From assembly GCA_002355495.1 (NCBI GenBank), contig AP017424.1:2976001-3040000 (forward strand): a DNA stretch of 64,000 bases. Direction: 5' to 3'. Position numbers and translations under genes: made by a program. The stretch comes from Streptomyces laurentii. Lineage in GTDB: Bacteria; Actinomycetota; Actinomycetes; Streptomycetales; Streptomycetaceae. Below are positions 41,009 to 49,841 of the stretch, one piece after another (the stretch's first letter is position 1; the number at the start of each line of letters is the position of its first letter). Under the pieces are notes generated by a model. That model was not told the origin of the DNA, made no database searches, and was given only the letters and a program-made list of their open reading frames with translations.

Positions 41009-41983
41009 CTATGCCCTCCGGGACGTCTTCGACGTCTCGGCGCCCTCGGCAGCCCCGGTGGCCTCGGAGCCGCCTTCGGCCGCCTCGGCCGCCTCGGCCG
41101 CCCTCGCGCTCCTCGTACGCCCCGGCGGACGCCCGCCCGTGAGCGCCGCCAGCGAGGCGCGGATGTGCTCCATGTGGGAGTGGATGTCCTCGCGGTCCTC
41201 CTCGTGCTCGCGCAGCACCCGCTCCGTCGCCCGCTCGATCCGCTCCTCGCCGACGTGCGCGGCGGCCAGCAGCTCCGCCGCCTTCGCCTCCGCGTCCTCC
41301 TGCCCGTGCCGGGCGGCCTCCTCGGTCCTGGCCAGGGCGCGGCGGGCCTCCTCCAGACGCTCCTCGGCGCGCGCGACCTGCTCCTCGTGGCGGGCACGCT
41401 GGTCGGCGAGGGCCGCCGCCTCCGCGCGGTCGGCCGCCTCGCTCGCCGCCTGCTGCCGCTCGGCCTGGTCGGCGAGCAGCGCCGCGCCCTCGCGTTCGGT
41501 GGTCTCGTAGGCCTCCTCGGCCTCGTCGCGCAGCTTCCGGACGTCGCGGGTCGCCTCGTCGCGTATCGACTCGGCCCGCTCGCCGGCCGTCTTCACGGTC
41601 GCGCGGGCCGTCGAATCGGCCTCCGACCGGACCTCGCCCGCGTACGTCGCGGCCGACTCCGCCAGCTCCTCGACGGCCGCCTCCGTCGCCTCCGCGAGGG
41701 ACTGCGCCTCGGCCTCCGCGGCCCGTACCAGCGCCTCGTCCTCGGCCTCCGCGTCCGCCAGGATCCGCCGCGCGCGCTCGCTCAACGCCTCGTAACGCTG
41801 CGGCGCGAGCGAGGCGACGGCCTCGCGCAGCCGGGCCGCCTCCTCCTCCATCTCCTTGGCCAGGACCGTCAGCCGCGCCGCCCGCTCCCACGCGGCGTCC
41901 CGCTCGGCGGAACGTTCCGCCAGGTAGCGGTCGACCTGCTCCGGGCGGTATCCGCGACCGCGTCCCCCGATGGAGAAATTCAT
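41009..41983 (-). CDS. DivIVA-like coiled-coil protein (annotated in relatives as cellulose-binding protein)
   Basis: 324 residues. Short DivIVA-like start (GRGRGYRPEQVDRYLAERSAE) followed by an almost uninterrupted coiled coil to about residue 270 (EMEEEAARLREAVASL, ARRILADAEAEDEALVRAAEAEA, EERLEEARRALARTEEAARHG), and an Ala/Glu/Thr-rich tail. Such proteins organise tip growth or cytoskeletal scaffolds in Streptomyces (Scy/FilP/DivIVA group); membership here is by layout only. AAGGGG precedes the ATG. Confidence 0.75.
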   Translation of the reverse strand: MNFSIGGRGRGYRPEQVDRYLAERSAERDAAWERAARLTVLAKEMEEEAARLREAVASLAPQRYEALSERARRILADAEAEDEALVRAAEAEAQSLAEATEAAVEELAESAATYAGEVRSEADSTARATVKTAGERAESIRDEATRDVRKLRDEAEEAYETTEREGAALLADQAERQQAASEAADRAEAAALADQRARHEEQVARAEERLEEARRALARTEEAARHGQEDAEAKAAELLAAAHVGEERIERATERVLREHEEDREDIHSHMEHIRASLAALTGGRPPGRTRSARAAEAAEAAEGGSEATGAAEGAETSKTSRRA

Positions 41984-42040
41984 CCGACGCCCCTTCGGCT
42001 GCTTTTGACCTCGAAAGTCAAGGATGCGGCATCAGAACGG

Positions 42041-42082
42041 ACAAAAGGCGCCCGATGTGAGCACACATCGAGCGCCTTTTGT
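42041..42082. terminator. 19-bp hairpin with U-tract, end of the SUKH-4 transcript
   Basis: Arms 42041-42059 (ACAAAAGGCGCCCGATGTG) and 42064-42082 with a single C-A mismatch and an AGCA loop; CTTTTGT follows the stem on either strand. It lies 35 nt past the minus-strand stop at 42117 and about 60 nt before the coiled-coil start. Confidence 0.8.
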
Positions 42083-42116
42083 CACATTGCCCGGGTCTCC
42101 CCGCGGAACGGATCCC

Positions 42117-44845
42117 CTACAACAACCCGTCCCACATCTGCTCCAGGAGCACCGACCACCAGTTCTCCGGCGACGACAGCGCCGCCGGGTCCAGCATCGC
42201 CAGCTGCGCCTGGAAATCGACCGTCCAGCGGCCCGCCTGCTCCGGGTTGAGCCCGAACCGCAGCCGCCACATCCGGCCCAGCAGCGCCAGGCAGCGCACG
42301 AACTCCGGCAGCCCCGTGTTCACGAACTGCGGCGGCGCCGACTGCCCGCCCGGACCCGGCTCCACCGGCACGGCCACGATGTTCGCCGTCCCGTACTGCA
42401 CACAGATCGCCCGGCCGAAGTCCGTCCCCAGCACCAGGTACGAACTCGCGTCCGCCGCGGGCTGGATCTGCCGCTGCTGCGCCACCTCCGCGAGCGTCGG
42501 CACCACCGGCATCGGCGGCTGCGCCCAGAAGAACGGACCGAAGTCGGCCGGCAGACCCGCCCACACGAGCGTGACCGCCACGACCTCCGGCACACCCTGC
42601 CGGGACACCGCGCGCTGGTCGAAGCGCAGGATGCCCGGACCGAACGCCCCGGCCAGCTCCTGCGCCACCCCGTCCGGCGGCACCGGCGGCGCGGGCTGCA
42701 CCTGCGGCAACGGCGCCCGCACCGGCGCGGGACGCGCCGGAGCGTCCGCGACCTGCGCCAACTCGCCCTGATGGGTGAGGAGTTGATGCATACCCTGACG
42801 ACGGGTCGCGTGCTCACGGCCGTACGGCGCGATGTTGGTGATCCGCGCCTGCGGCCACGTCTCCCGGATCATCCGCGCGCAGTAACCACCCGGCAGCTCG
42901 CACGACTCCAGCTCGGTATGGAGTTCGAGGACCTGCTGCGGCGGTACGTTCATCGCCCGCAGCTCGTGCAGCATCTGCCACTCGGGGTGCGGGGTGCCCG
43001 GCGCGGAGCGGCGGATGAGCTGCTGCTCCGAGCCGTCGGGCGCGCGGTAGCGCAGCACGGCCTGGTAGCCCGGGCCGACGGTCGGCTGACCGGTCGGCTG
43101 CGGGTAGCCGTACGCGCCCCCGGGGCCGGAAGCGGGCGGCGGCGTGGATCCGGGCGCGGGCGCGGGGCCCGGCGGCGGAGGCGGACCGGCCGGACCGCCG
43201 GGGCCACCCGGACCGGGCTGCGCCAGCATCGTCGCGGCGTGCGCGACACCGCCCGGAGGCGTACCGGGAACACCCGGCGGCGGGGGCGGCGGAGGCGTGT
43301 TGCCCCCCTGACTCGGCTGACCCGGACCCATCTGATTCGGATGCGCCAACATCGTCGCGGCGTGCGCCACGCCACCCGGAGGCGTACCGGGAACACCCGG
43401 CGGCGGGGGCGGCGGAGGCGTGTTGCCCCCCTGACCCGGCTGACCCGGACCCATCTGATTCGGATGCGCCAACATCGTCGCCGCATGCGCGACACCACCC
43501 GGAGGCGTACCGGGAACACCCGGCGCGCCGGGAGGACCGGGCGGGCTGGGAGGACCGGGCGGGCTGGGAGGACCGGGAGGACCGGGCGGGCTGGGAGGAC
43601 CGGGCGGGGTCGGCGCACCCGGGACACCAGGGGCACCAGGGGCACCAGGAGGACCGGGCGGGGTCGGGGCTCCGGGAGAGCCGGGCGGGCCGGGAGGCTG
43701 CGGGCCGTCGACGCCGGCCTGGGGCGCCGGCTGCGGCCGGACGTAACGGCCGGGCGGCGGCGTCGCCTTGCTCGTCGCCGCGTCGGCGATGTCCGCCGCA
43801 CCAGGCGCCCTCGGCGGCACCGAAGGCGGCGTCGGCGCTCCGGGCGGACCCGGCGGGGTCTGCGGGGCCTGCGCGGGCGTCGGAATCGGGGCCGGGATCG
43901 GGGACGGCGGCGGAGGCGTCTGGCCGGGGCCGGCGCCCGGGTTCAGCGCGGGCGCGATCGCCGTCGCGGGCAGCGCGCTGCCGCCGTGCATCAGCGCGGT
44001 CGGCGCGTCGGCGCCCACCGCGGGCGGCGGCGCGTCCTCGTCGTCCGCCCCGGACAGCGGCGGCGCGAAGACCGTCGCCGGCAGCGGAACGGCGCCGGCC
44101 GCACCACCCGCGCTCGCGTTGGCGTCCGCCCACGGCCCGTTCACCGGCACCCCGTCGGACGCCGTCGGCACGTAGTCGTCGGACACCTCGTCCCCGCCGC
44201 GGGCGGGACCGGAGGGAGACGCGGACGCGCCGGTGCCGGAGGGGGTGGCACCGGACGCGCCCGCGGGCATGGGGCGGGGGGCGGCGTGGGCGCGGGGGCG
44301 GCGGGCGCCGCACCGCCGGCCGAAGCCGAAGCCGGAGAAGGGGAAGGGGAAGGCGAAGCGGAAGGCGAAGGAGAGGCCGGGGAAGCCGACTCGTCCGCCT
44401 CCGACGGGGACGTCGTCTCCTGCGACGCGTCCGCCGTCGCCTGCGACGCGTTCGACGCCACCGGCGGCAGGCCGACCTTGTCCGCCGCCTCCTGCAGCCA
44501 CTCCGGCGGAGTCAGCAGGAACGACGTCTGGTTCAGATCGATCCGGGCCGCCGCCGGAGCCGCCTCCGGCGGCGCCTGGTCCGCCGACGCGCCGTACGCC
44601 TCCTCGTAGCGCCGGATCACCTCGCCGACCGGCAGCCCCGGCCACAGCGTCACCTCGCCGCCGTCCCGCGCGAAGACCAGCCGCAGCCGGTCCCCGTCCG
44701 CGGTCCGCGCCTCCTCGCGGTCCTCCGCCCAGACCACGAACCCGAGCCCGAACTCCCGTACCCGCACCTCACGGTGCAGATACGCCGGCACATCGCCGTT
44801 GATCCACTCCTCGGCGCGCTCCTGCGCCTGCGCGAACGTCACCAC
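42117..44845 (-). CDS. YrhB domain - Pro-rich linker - deaminase - SUKH-4 protein, with apparent frameshift
   Basis: About 909 residues if one base is restored. Frame 1 (from GTG at 44845 or 44842): a YrhB/Imm35-like domain ([55 protein letters not shown]) and [20 protein letters not shown]. Frame 2 (to 42117): Pro/Gly linker, a deaminase-like domain ([19 protein letters not shown], then [18 protein letters not shown] with HxE and CxxxxxC zinc ligands), and a SUKH-4-like domain ([39 protein letters not shown], ending LEQMWDGLL). The frames join at the C6 run at 44276-44281 by a -1 shift. Starts 8 nt after the WHH-SUKH gene. Confidence 0.75.
43255..43500. repeat. 123-bp in-frame tandem repeat inside the SUKH-4 gene
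   Basis: Two almost identical 123-bp units (43255-43377 and 43378-43500) with partial units on both sides, encoding a 41-residue block containing [20 protein letters not shown] and a run of Pro. The neighbouring 43530-43730 is a collagen-like Gly-Pro-Pro tract. The near identity points to recent duplication or gene conversion in the linker. Confidence 0.85.
44276..44281 (-). other. C6 run where the two frames join (slip site or sequencing/indel position)
   Basis: On the coding strand the codons are ACG CCG CCC CCC GCC. Re-reading one base (a -1 shift, equivalent to C7) moves the N-terminal frame into the C-terminal frame without a stop, giving one continuous protein with the domain order seen in relatives. 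CCC CCC G allows both Pro-tRNAs to re-pair. A one-base deletion or an assembly error in the homopolymer explains it equally well. Confidence 0.6.
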
Positions 44846-44852
44846 AGCCAGT

Positions 44853-45854
44853 TCACTCCCCCACCGGGACCACGGGCACGGCGCGCGCGAAGCCACCGTC
44901 CACCATCAGATTCGCCACCGTCTCCAGCTCCGGCGGACTGCCCGCCAGCCGCTGGAGGAACTCGTCGAAATCCGCGCCGCAGGGCACCAACAGCCGCTCC
45001 ACCCGCTCGGCCACCGTCCAGGCCGCCGCCAGCTCGCCGCCGTCCCGCGCGTCGTCGTACGCGCAGAACCACACCGAACCGACCGCCTCGCCCTTCACCT
45101 TCACCGCCAGCAGACCGCCCTGGACGAAGGCCACCCCGAGGTAGTCCTTCGTCAGATGATCACGCAGACACTTGTTGACGTAGACCAGGTCGTCGACACC
45201 GGCCTCCTCGCGCACCGTGAAGAACGGCTGATCGACCAGCAGACCCAGCTCCGCGTCCAGCGCCGTACCCACCGGAGCACAGCCGCCGGCCGCCTTCAGG
45301 AAGGCCCGGTACGCGCCCGGCAGGCGGTACCCCAGATCCTCCTCGACACCCTGCACCTGGTGCTCCGGCACCGACACCGCGCGCTTCGGCAGCCCGAAAT
45401 GCACCGGCCGCGTCTCCTGCAGCGGACGCGTACCCCGCTTCGACTGGTCCACCGAGGCCGACGTCGCCACTCCGCCGTGATGCCGCAGCAGCGCCTTCAC
45501 CTCGACCGGGACCAGCTCCAGCCGCCGCGAACCCGCCACGTGATGCCACGTCCAGCCGTGCGGCGTCGCCACCGCCGGAATCGTGTCCCACAGCTCGTGC
45601 CCCGTCGCGGCCAGCGCCGCGTTCGCCGACACGTAATCCGTCAAGCGCAGTTCATCGACGCCGAAACCATCCGGCGGATCGGCGATCTCCGCCGCCGCAC
45701 GCGCGTACGGAGAGAAAACCGGGTAGCCGTGCTCGTCCACCCGCACCCCACGGGGATGGCGGGAGGCCCGGACCGGGTCCGGGAAATGCACGACCTGACC
45801 GGCGTACGCCGCGTTCGGCGGCACGGTGTCCCGGCCGAGCCGACCTGTCGTCAT
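44853..45854 (-). CDS. WHH-type HNH nuclease domain fused to a SUKH-1 (SMI1/KNR4) domain
   Basis: 333 residues. Residues ~85-130 read GHELWDTIPAVATPHGWTWH followed by HVAGSRRLELVPVEVKALLRHHGG, matching the WHH family of HNH/EndoVII toxin nucleases (WHH ... LVP ... HxGG). Residues ~155-315 are an SMI1/KNR4 domain (QGVEEDLGYRLPGAYRAFLKAAGG, LLVDQPFFTVREE, DYLGVAFVQGGLLAVKVKGEA, FDEFLQRLAG). SUKH-1 domains are immunity modules, so this looks like toxin and antidote in one chain. No signal or delivery module. Its stop is 8 nt from the next gene, in an operon. Confidence 0.8.
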   Translation of the reverse strand: MTTGRLGRDTVPPNAAYAGQVVHFPDPVRASRHPRGVRVDEHGYPVFSPYARAAAEIADPPDGFGVDELRLTDYVSANAALAATGHELWDTIPAVATPHGWTWHHVAGSRRLELVPVEVKALLRHHGGVATSASVDQSKRGTRPLQETRPVHFGLPKRAVSVPEHQVQGVEEDLGYRLPGAYRAFLKAAGGCAPVGTALDAELGLLVDQPFFTVREEAGVDDLVYVNKCLRDHLTKDYLGVAFVQGGLLAVKVKGEAVGSVWFCAYDDARDGGELAAAWTVAERVERLLVPCGADFDEFLQRLAGSPPELETVANLMVDGGFARAVPVVPVGE

Positions 45855-46158
45855 GGCGATTGCCCCCAAAGTGGCTTTCCGTGGCTTCTGCTGAGCGGCG
45901 GCCTGTTTCCTGCATCCGACCGACCCGGGCCCACAGCCTAAGCGCTGCCACAAGCCCCCTCCCCGGCCCGCCCCGGCCGGGCCCCGACCTCAGCCGACCC
46001 GCTCACCACAGTGACGATCCGTCACCTCCGCGTCACCCCCCTCACCCCCGCCACGACACACCCATCACCGTTTCCCCGCCCCAGCTTTCCCATCGGGCAC
46101 CGCATTTGGCAGGCTGTTCACGCAACTCGGGGGGATTGCGGAGGGGAAGACCAGCACC
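45855..46158. other. Divergent promoter region of the toxin/immunity island
   Basis: 304 bp between the leftward WHH-SUKH gene and the rightward YwqJ-type deaminase gene. C-rich on the plus strand with no gene visible. TTTGGCAGGCTGTTCACGCA near 46106 could include a -35/-10 for the rightward gene, but no convincing element or operator can be picked out by eye. Confidence 0.4.
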
Positions 46159-46698
46159 ATGAACGCACGAACGACACCGGCACCGGCGCCCACACAGGGT
46201 GACCCACGTCTCGCCTGGGGCAACGACGCCACCGCGCATCACGCCCCCACCCTGCGCCAGCGCCGCGACGGCATCCTGCCCACCGTCGGCGCGGCCCTCT
46301 CCGTCCGCGGCGAGACACTCACCTGCACCGCCGCCCGCGGCGACCAGGCCCCCGCCCTCCACCCACTGGTCCAGGACTTCCTCGACACTCTCACCAGCGG
46401 CCAGCGGGAACGCTTCACCGGCCGCTGCCCCGAGGCGATCCTGCTCTCCCGGCACCTGACTGCCACCGAGAACAGCCGTTCCAAGCGCGCGCAGCGCAAA
46501 CCGCTCACTCCGAGCGAGGCCCGGCGCGCCCTCAAGCACGCCAAACTCACCGCACGGCGCATCCGCGAGGACGGCGACCCGCTGCACGGCAGCTACGCCG
46601 CCCCCTGCCGCTCCTGCGCCGCCATGCTCGCCCACTTCGGCGTCCGTACGGTCGACCCGGCCGGCACCGCCCCCACCCTCCCCACGCAGAACGGCTGA
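46159..46698 (+). CDS. YwqJ-type nucleic-acid deaminase-like protein
   Basis: 179 residues. Deaminase signature of the YwqJ group: FTGRCPEAILLSRHL with the Glu and first ligand region, and APCRSCAAMLAHFGV with the CxxC zinc ligands. The N-terminal part (LAWGNDATAHHAPTLRQRRDG, ILPTVGAALSVRGETLTC) is the usual lead-in. YwqJ-type domains are known as toxin modules of polymorphic toxins; here no export signal or delivery domain is fused. GAGGGGA precedes the ATG. Followed 10 bp later by a SUKH-3 gene. Confidence 0.8.
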   Translation: MNARTTPAPAPTQGDPRLAWGNDATAHHAPTLRQRRDGILPTVGAALSVRGETLTCTAARGDQAPALHPLVQDFLDTLTSGQRERFTGRCPEAILLSRHLTATENSRSKRAQRKPLTPSEARRALKHAKLTARRIREDGDPLHGSYAAPCRSCAAMLAHFGVRTVDPAGTAPTLPTQNG

Positions 46699-46708
46699 AC
46701 GCGCCCGC

Positions 46709-47209
46709 ATGCCCGACCTCACCAGCACCCGCTTCCCGGTCAACGTCGACGCCGCCCTCCGCGAGGCCGGCTGGCAACCCGGCCGCTGGGACATCAAGCT
46801 CGCCGAAGAGTGGGCCGACACCCTCCGCGCCCACACCTCCCCCGCGGGCCACCGGCACGCCGTCTTCCCCGCCGTCGTCGAAGCCTGGGCCGAATTCGGC
46901 GGACTGCTCGTCACGCCCCCCGGGCACGGCCGGCAGATAGCCCCCGCCCCGCTGCGCTTCGACCCGCTCGCCGGCCTCCACCTCGCCCGTACGCTCGGCG
47001 ACCTCGGCCGCGCCCTCGACACCGAACTCGCCCCCCTCGGCGAGGAAGGCGAGAACAGCGAGCAGCGCGCCATCCTCGCCATGGACACCGAAGGCCGCGT
47101 CTACAGCATCGACCACACCGGCGACTGGTTCCTCGGCCGCGACATCGACGCCGCCCTCGCCACCCTCGTCACCGGCACCCAGCCCACGCGCCTGACCACC
47201 GCCCCCTGA
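46709..47209 (+). CDS. SUKH-3 family immunity protein
   Basis: 166 residues with the SUKH-3 pattern throughout: ALREAGWQPGRWDIKLAEEWADTL (in two halves), AVFPAVVEAWAEFGGLLV, LARTLGDLGRAL, then ILAMDTEGRVYSIDHTGDWFLG and DIDAALATLV. SUKH-3 proteins are regarded as immunity proteins for nucleic-acid-targeting toxins. It follows the YwqJ-type deaminase gene by 10 bp, the usual toxin-immunity order. No ribosome-binding site of its own is clear, which suggests translation coupled to the upstream gene. Confidence 0.85.
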   Translation: MPDLTSTRFPVNVDAALREAGWQPGRWDIKLAEEWADTLRAHTSPAGHRHAVFPAVVEAWAEFGGLLVTPPGHGRQIAPAPLRFDPLAGLHLARTLGDLGRALDTELAPLGEEGENSEQRAILAMDTEGRVYSIDHTGDWFLGRDIDAALATLVTGTQPTRLTTAP

Positions 47210-47298
47210 CCCGCGGGCCCGGACACCCGGGGTCAAGGGCGGCGGCCGGGGCAGGGACCCAGGGAATCGGGACTTCAGGAACGGGGCCTCGACGACAA

Positions 47299-47316
47299 GG
47301 CCTCAGGAGCGAGGCC
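47299..47316. terminator. Weak hairpin between SUKH-3 and the histidine kinase
   Basis: GGCCTC/GAGGCC stem with a 6-nt loop, flanked by two copies of GGCCTCGACGACA and by GGGGC ... GCCCC that can extend the fold. It lies between two convergent stops (47209, 47349). Confidence 0.45.
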
Positions 47317-47348
47317 TCGACGACACGGCCCCAAGGACGCGACGGGAC

Positions 47349-48791
47349 TCACGCCCCCACCGGAACCGGCAGCACCGCGCTCACCCGGAAACCGCCCGCG
47401 TCCGTCGGCCCCGACACGAACACCCCGCCCAGCCGGGTCACCCGCTCCCGCATCCCCACCAGACCGTTGCCCCCGCTCGGCAGATCCGCGGCGACCACCG
47501 ACGCGTCCGACGGACCGTTCTCCACCTGCATCGCCACTTCCTCCCCGCGATGCGCGAGCCGCACCACCACCTCGGCACCCGCCGCGTGCTTGTGGACGTT
47601 CGTCAACGCCTCCTGGACCACCCGGTACGCCGTCTGCTCCACCGCCGGCCCGTACGCGCGCACCTCGCCCATCACCACGAACTCCACCAGCGCGCCGGCC
47701 TGACGCGACTGCTCCACCAGCGCCTCCAACGCGTCCAGCCGTGGCCCGTCGACCCCCTCGGCCACCGCGTCGGCACCCGTCACCGGACCCACCGGACCCC
47801 CAGGGCCCATCGAACCCACCGGCACCTGCGGACCCGCCGGCCCCACCGACACCGCGGCCTCCGCCGCGGCCGCGGCCGCCCGGCCCACCGCCGCCAGCGG
47901 CGGCGCCTCCCGACCCGCCGGACCGGCCGGACCCGCCGCCGGGGACTCCTCCCGCAGCACGCCCAGCATCTCCCGCAGCTCCGTCAGCGCCTGCCGGCCC
48001 ATGTCCCCGACCAGCGCCGCGTTCCGCACCGCCTTCTGCGGATCCTTCGGCGCCACCGCCTGCAGCGCCGCCGCGTGCACCACCATCAGCGACACCCGGT
48101 GCGCCACCACGTCGTGCATCTCCCGGGCGATCCGCCGCCGCTCCTCCTGCCGCGCCCACTGCGCCTGCTGCTCCGCCCGGTCCGCGAGGAGCGACAGCTC
48201 CTGCTCCAGGCTGTCCGCCCGCTCCCGCAGCGACTCCATCAGCCGCCGCCGCGCGCCTATGTAGAGGCCGAACAGCACCGGCGGCGCGTTCAGCCCGAGC
48301 GTCATGAACGCCGACACCACCGGCACGTACCAGCCGCTCGGATCGAAGTCCTGCTGGTCGAGATCGGCCTGGGCGACGTCCTCCCGCATCCGGGCCACCA
48401 TCACCACGAACGTCGCCAGCGTCGACATCCCCGCCAGCGCCGCCGTGAACCGCCGCGGCACGTCGGCCGCGGCCAGCGTGTACAGACCGACGATCCCCAT
48501 CAGGAAACCCATCTCGGCCGGCGCCATCGCCACCGAGAACAGCACGACCGTGATCGGCCACCGCCGCCGCACCACCAGTACGGATCCCACGGCCAGCCCG
48601 ACGAGCACGCCCAGCGGCACCGGCAGCGACACCCGGTGCGCGAACGCGACCCCCTCCACCCCGCATTCCAGCGCCGACACCACGGCCAGCCCGACATCCA
48701 GCGCCACACTGCGGCGCTTCCCCCACCACCACCAGCTTCGCTGGGCGCCCCGCGCGCCCGTCACGTCCTGATCTGCCCCCGTTGCGGTCAT
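47349..48791 (-). CDS. NarL-type sensor histidine kinase, orphan, with Gly-Pro insert
   Basis: 480 residues. Four or five membrane helices in residues 30-180 (ALDVGLAVVSALECGVEGV, VPLGVLVGLAVGSVLVV, ITVVLFSVAMAPAEMGFLMGIV), then a HisKA_3 dimerisation helix with the phospho-His (RRRIAREMHDVVAHRVSLMV). Between it and the ATPase domain lies a Gly/Pro/Val-rich, collagen-like stretch of ~70 residues. The ATPase part has QEALTNVHKHA and GGNGLVGMRERV. No response-regulator gene is adjacent, so the partner must be elsewhere. ATG at 48791 follows the last upstream low-complexity codons. Confidence 0.85.
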   Translation of the reverse strand: MTATGADQDVTGARGAQRSWWWWGKRRSVALDVGLAVVSALECGVEGVAFAHRVSLPVPLGVLVGLAVGSVLVVRRRWPITVVLFSVAMAPAEMGFLMGIVGLYTLAAADVPRRFTAALAGMSTLATFVVMVARMREDVAQADLDQQDFDPSGWYVPVVSAFMTLGLNAPPVLFGLYIGARRRLMESLRERADSLEQELSLLADRAEQQAQWARQEERRRIAREMHDVVAHRVSLMVVHAAALQAVAPKDPQKAVRNAALVGDMGRQALTELREMLGVLREESPAAGPAGPAGREAPPLAAVGRAAAAAAEAAVSVGPAGPQVPVGSMGPGGPVGPVTGADAVAEGVDGPRLDALEALVEQSRQAGALVEFVVMGEVRAYGPAVEQTAYRVVQEALTNVHKHAAGAEVVVRLAHRGEEVAMQVENGPSDASVVAADLPSGGNGLVGMRERVTRLGGVFVSGPTDAGGFRVSAVLPVPVGA

Positions 48792-48944
48792 GGCACCCAC
48801 CCTACGGGCGGGTGCCACCGATTTTCCCCCCGCCGGCGCCCCCGGAGCGCCGCCCGTCAACCCCGCACACACACCAGTCCCTCGAACTAACGAATCGCCC
48901 GAATATTCGATCCGGACTCCCCTATTCCGGACGAATCTGAGCCC

Positions 48945-49817
48945 ATGAGCCGCACCACCCCCGGACCCGACCACCCCGCCGACTTCGAGGACCTCCGCCG
49001 CCAAGCCGTCGCGCTGCGCCGCGAGGGCCTCAGCCTCCGCCAGATCCGCGACCGCCTGAAGATCCACAACAACGACCTCCTCAACCGCCTCGTGAAAGGC
49101 GAACCCCCACCGGACTGGACCCGCCGCCCCAACGCCAAGGACGACCTCCGCGAGCGCGCCCGCGCCCTGCGCCGGGAGGGCAGGACCTACGACCAGATCC
49201 AGCTGGAACTGGGCTGCTCGAAGAGTTCGATCTCGCTGTGGGTACGGGACCTGCCGAAGCCGGAGCCCCGCTACACGCCCGAGGAACAGCGCGCCCTCAT
49301 GAACGAGGGGCGGGCTCGCATGCGCAGCGCGCGTGACGAGGAACGAAAACAAGCCAAAGGACGCGCCGCCGCGGAGGTGGGTTCCCTGTCACCCCGCGAG
49401 CTCTTCCTGATCGGCGTCGGGCTTTACTGGGCCGAGGGTTCCAAGGACAAGCCGTACGCGCGCCGGGAGGACGTCCTCTTCGTCAACAGCGACCCGGGCA
49501 TGATCCGCGTCTACCTCGCCTGGCTTCACCTGCTGGGCATCACACCCGCCCGTATTCGCTACCGCGTCATGATCCACGCGACCGCCGGCATCGCCGGTGC
49601 CGAGCGCTACTGGGCCGGTCTCGTCGGGACGGACGTCGACCGGCTCCAGAAGACCACCGTCAAGAAGCACAACCCCAAGACCGTCCGGAAGAACGTGGGC
49701 GAGGACTACCGGGGCTGCCTGGTGATCCGCGTGACGAAGGGGGCCGACTTGTACCGTCGCATCGAAGGCGCCTGGTACGGCATAGTGGGTGCCGCTGGAT
49801 CAACGGACCAAGATTAA
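48945..49817 (+). CDS. Double-HTH protein with LAGLIDADG-like block
   Basis: 290 residues. Two helix-turn-helix segments: LRRQAVALRREGLSLRQIRDRL and LRERARALRREGRTYDQIQLEL, the second followed by GCSKSSISLWVRDL. The C-terminal 160 residues include LFLIGVGLYWAEGSK and VLFVNSDPGMIRVYLAWLHLLG, which resemble one LAGLIDADG motif and its following strand. Such proteins occur in many Streptomyces, function unknown; a DNA-binding or homing-type protein is possible. The gene ends 24 bp before tRNA-Gln. Confidence 0.6.
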   Translation: MSRTTPGPDHPADFEDLRRQAVALRREGLSLRQIRDRLKIHNNDLLNRLVKGEPPPDWTRRPNAKDDLRERARALRREGRTYDQIQLELGCSKSSISLWVRDLPKPEPRYTPEEQRALMNEGRARMRSARDEERKQAKGRAAAEVGSLSPRELFLIGVGLYWAEGSKDKPYARREDVLFVNSDPGMIRVYLAWLHLLGITPARIRYRVMIHATAGIAGAERYWAGLVGTDVDRLQKTTVKKHNPKTVRKNVGEDYRGCLVIRVTKGADLYRRIEGAWYGIVGAAGSTDQD

Positions 49818-49841
49818 TGTCCGTATTGACCCAATACGCCA

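Noticed and set aside
43255..43730. A CRISPR-like look of the regular repeats.
   Set aside because: The repeats are in-frame coding units with no unique spacers and no cas genes; they encode a Pro-rich linker.
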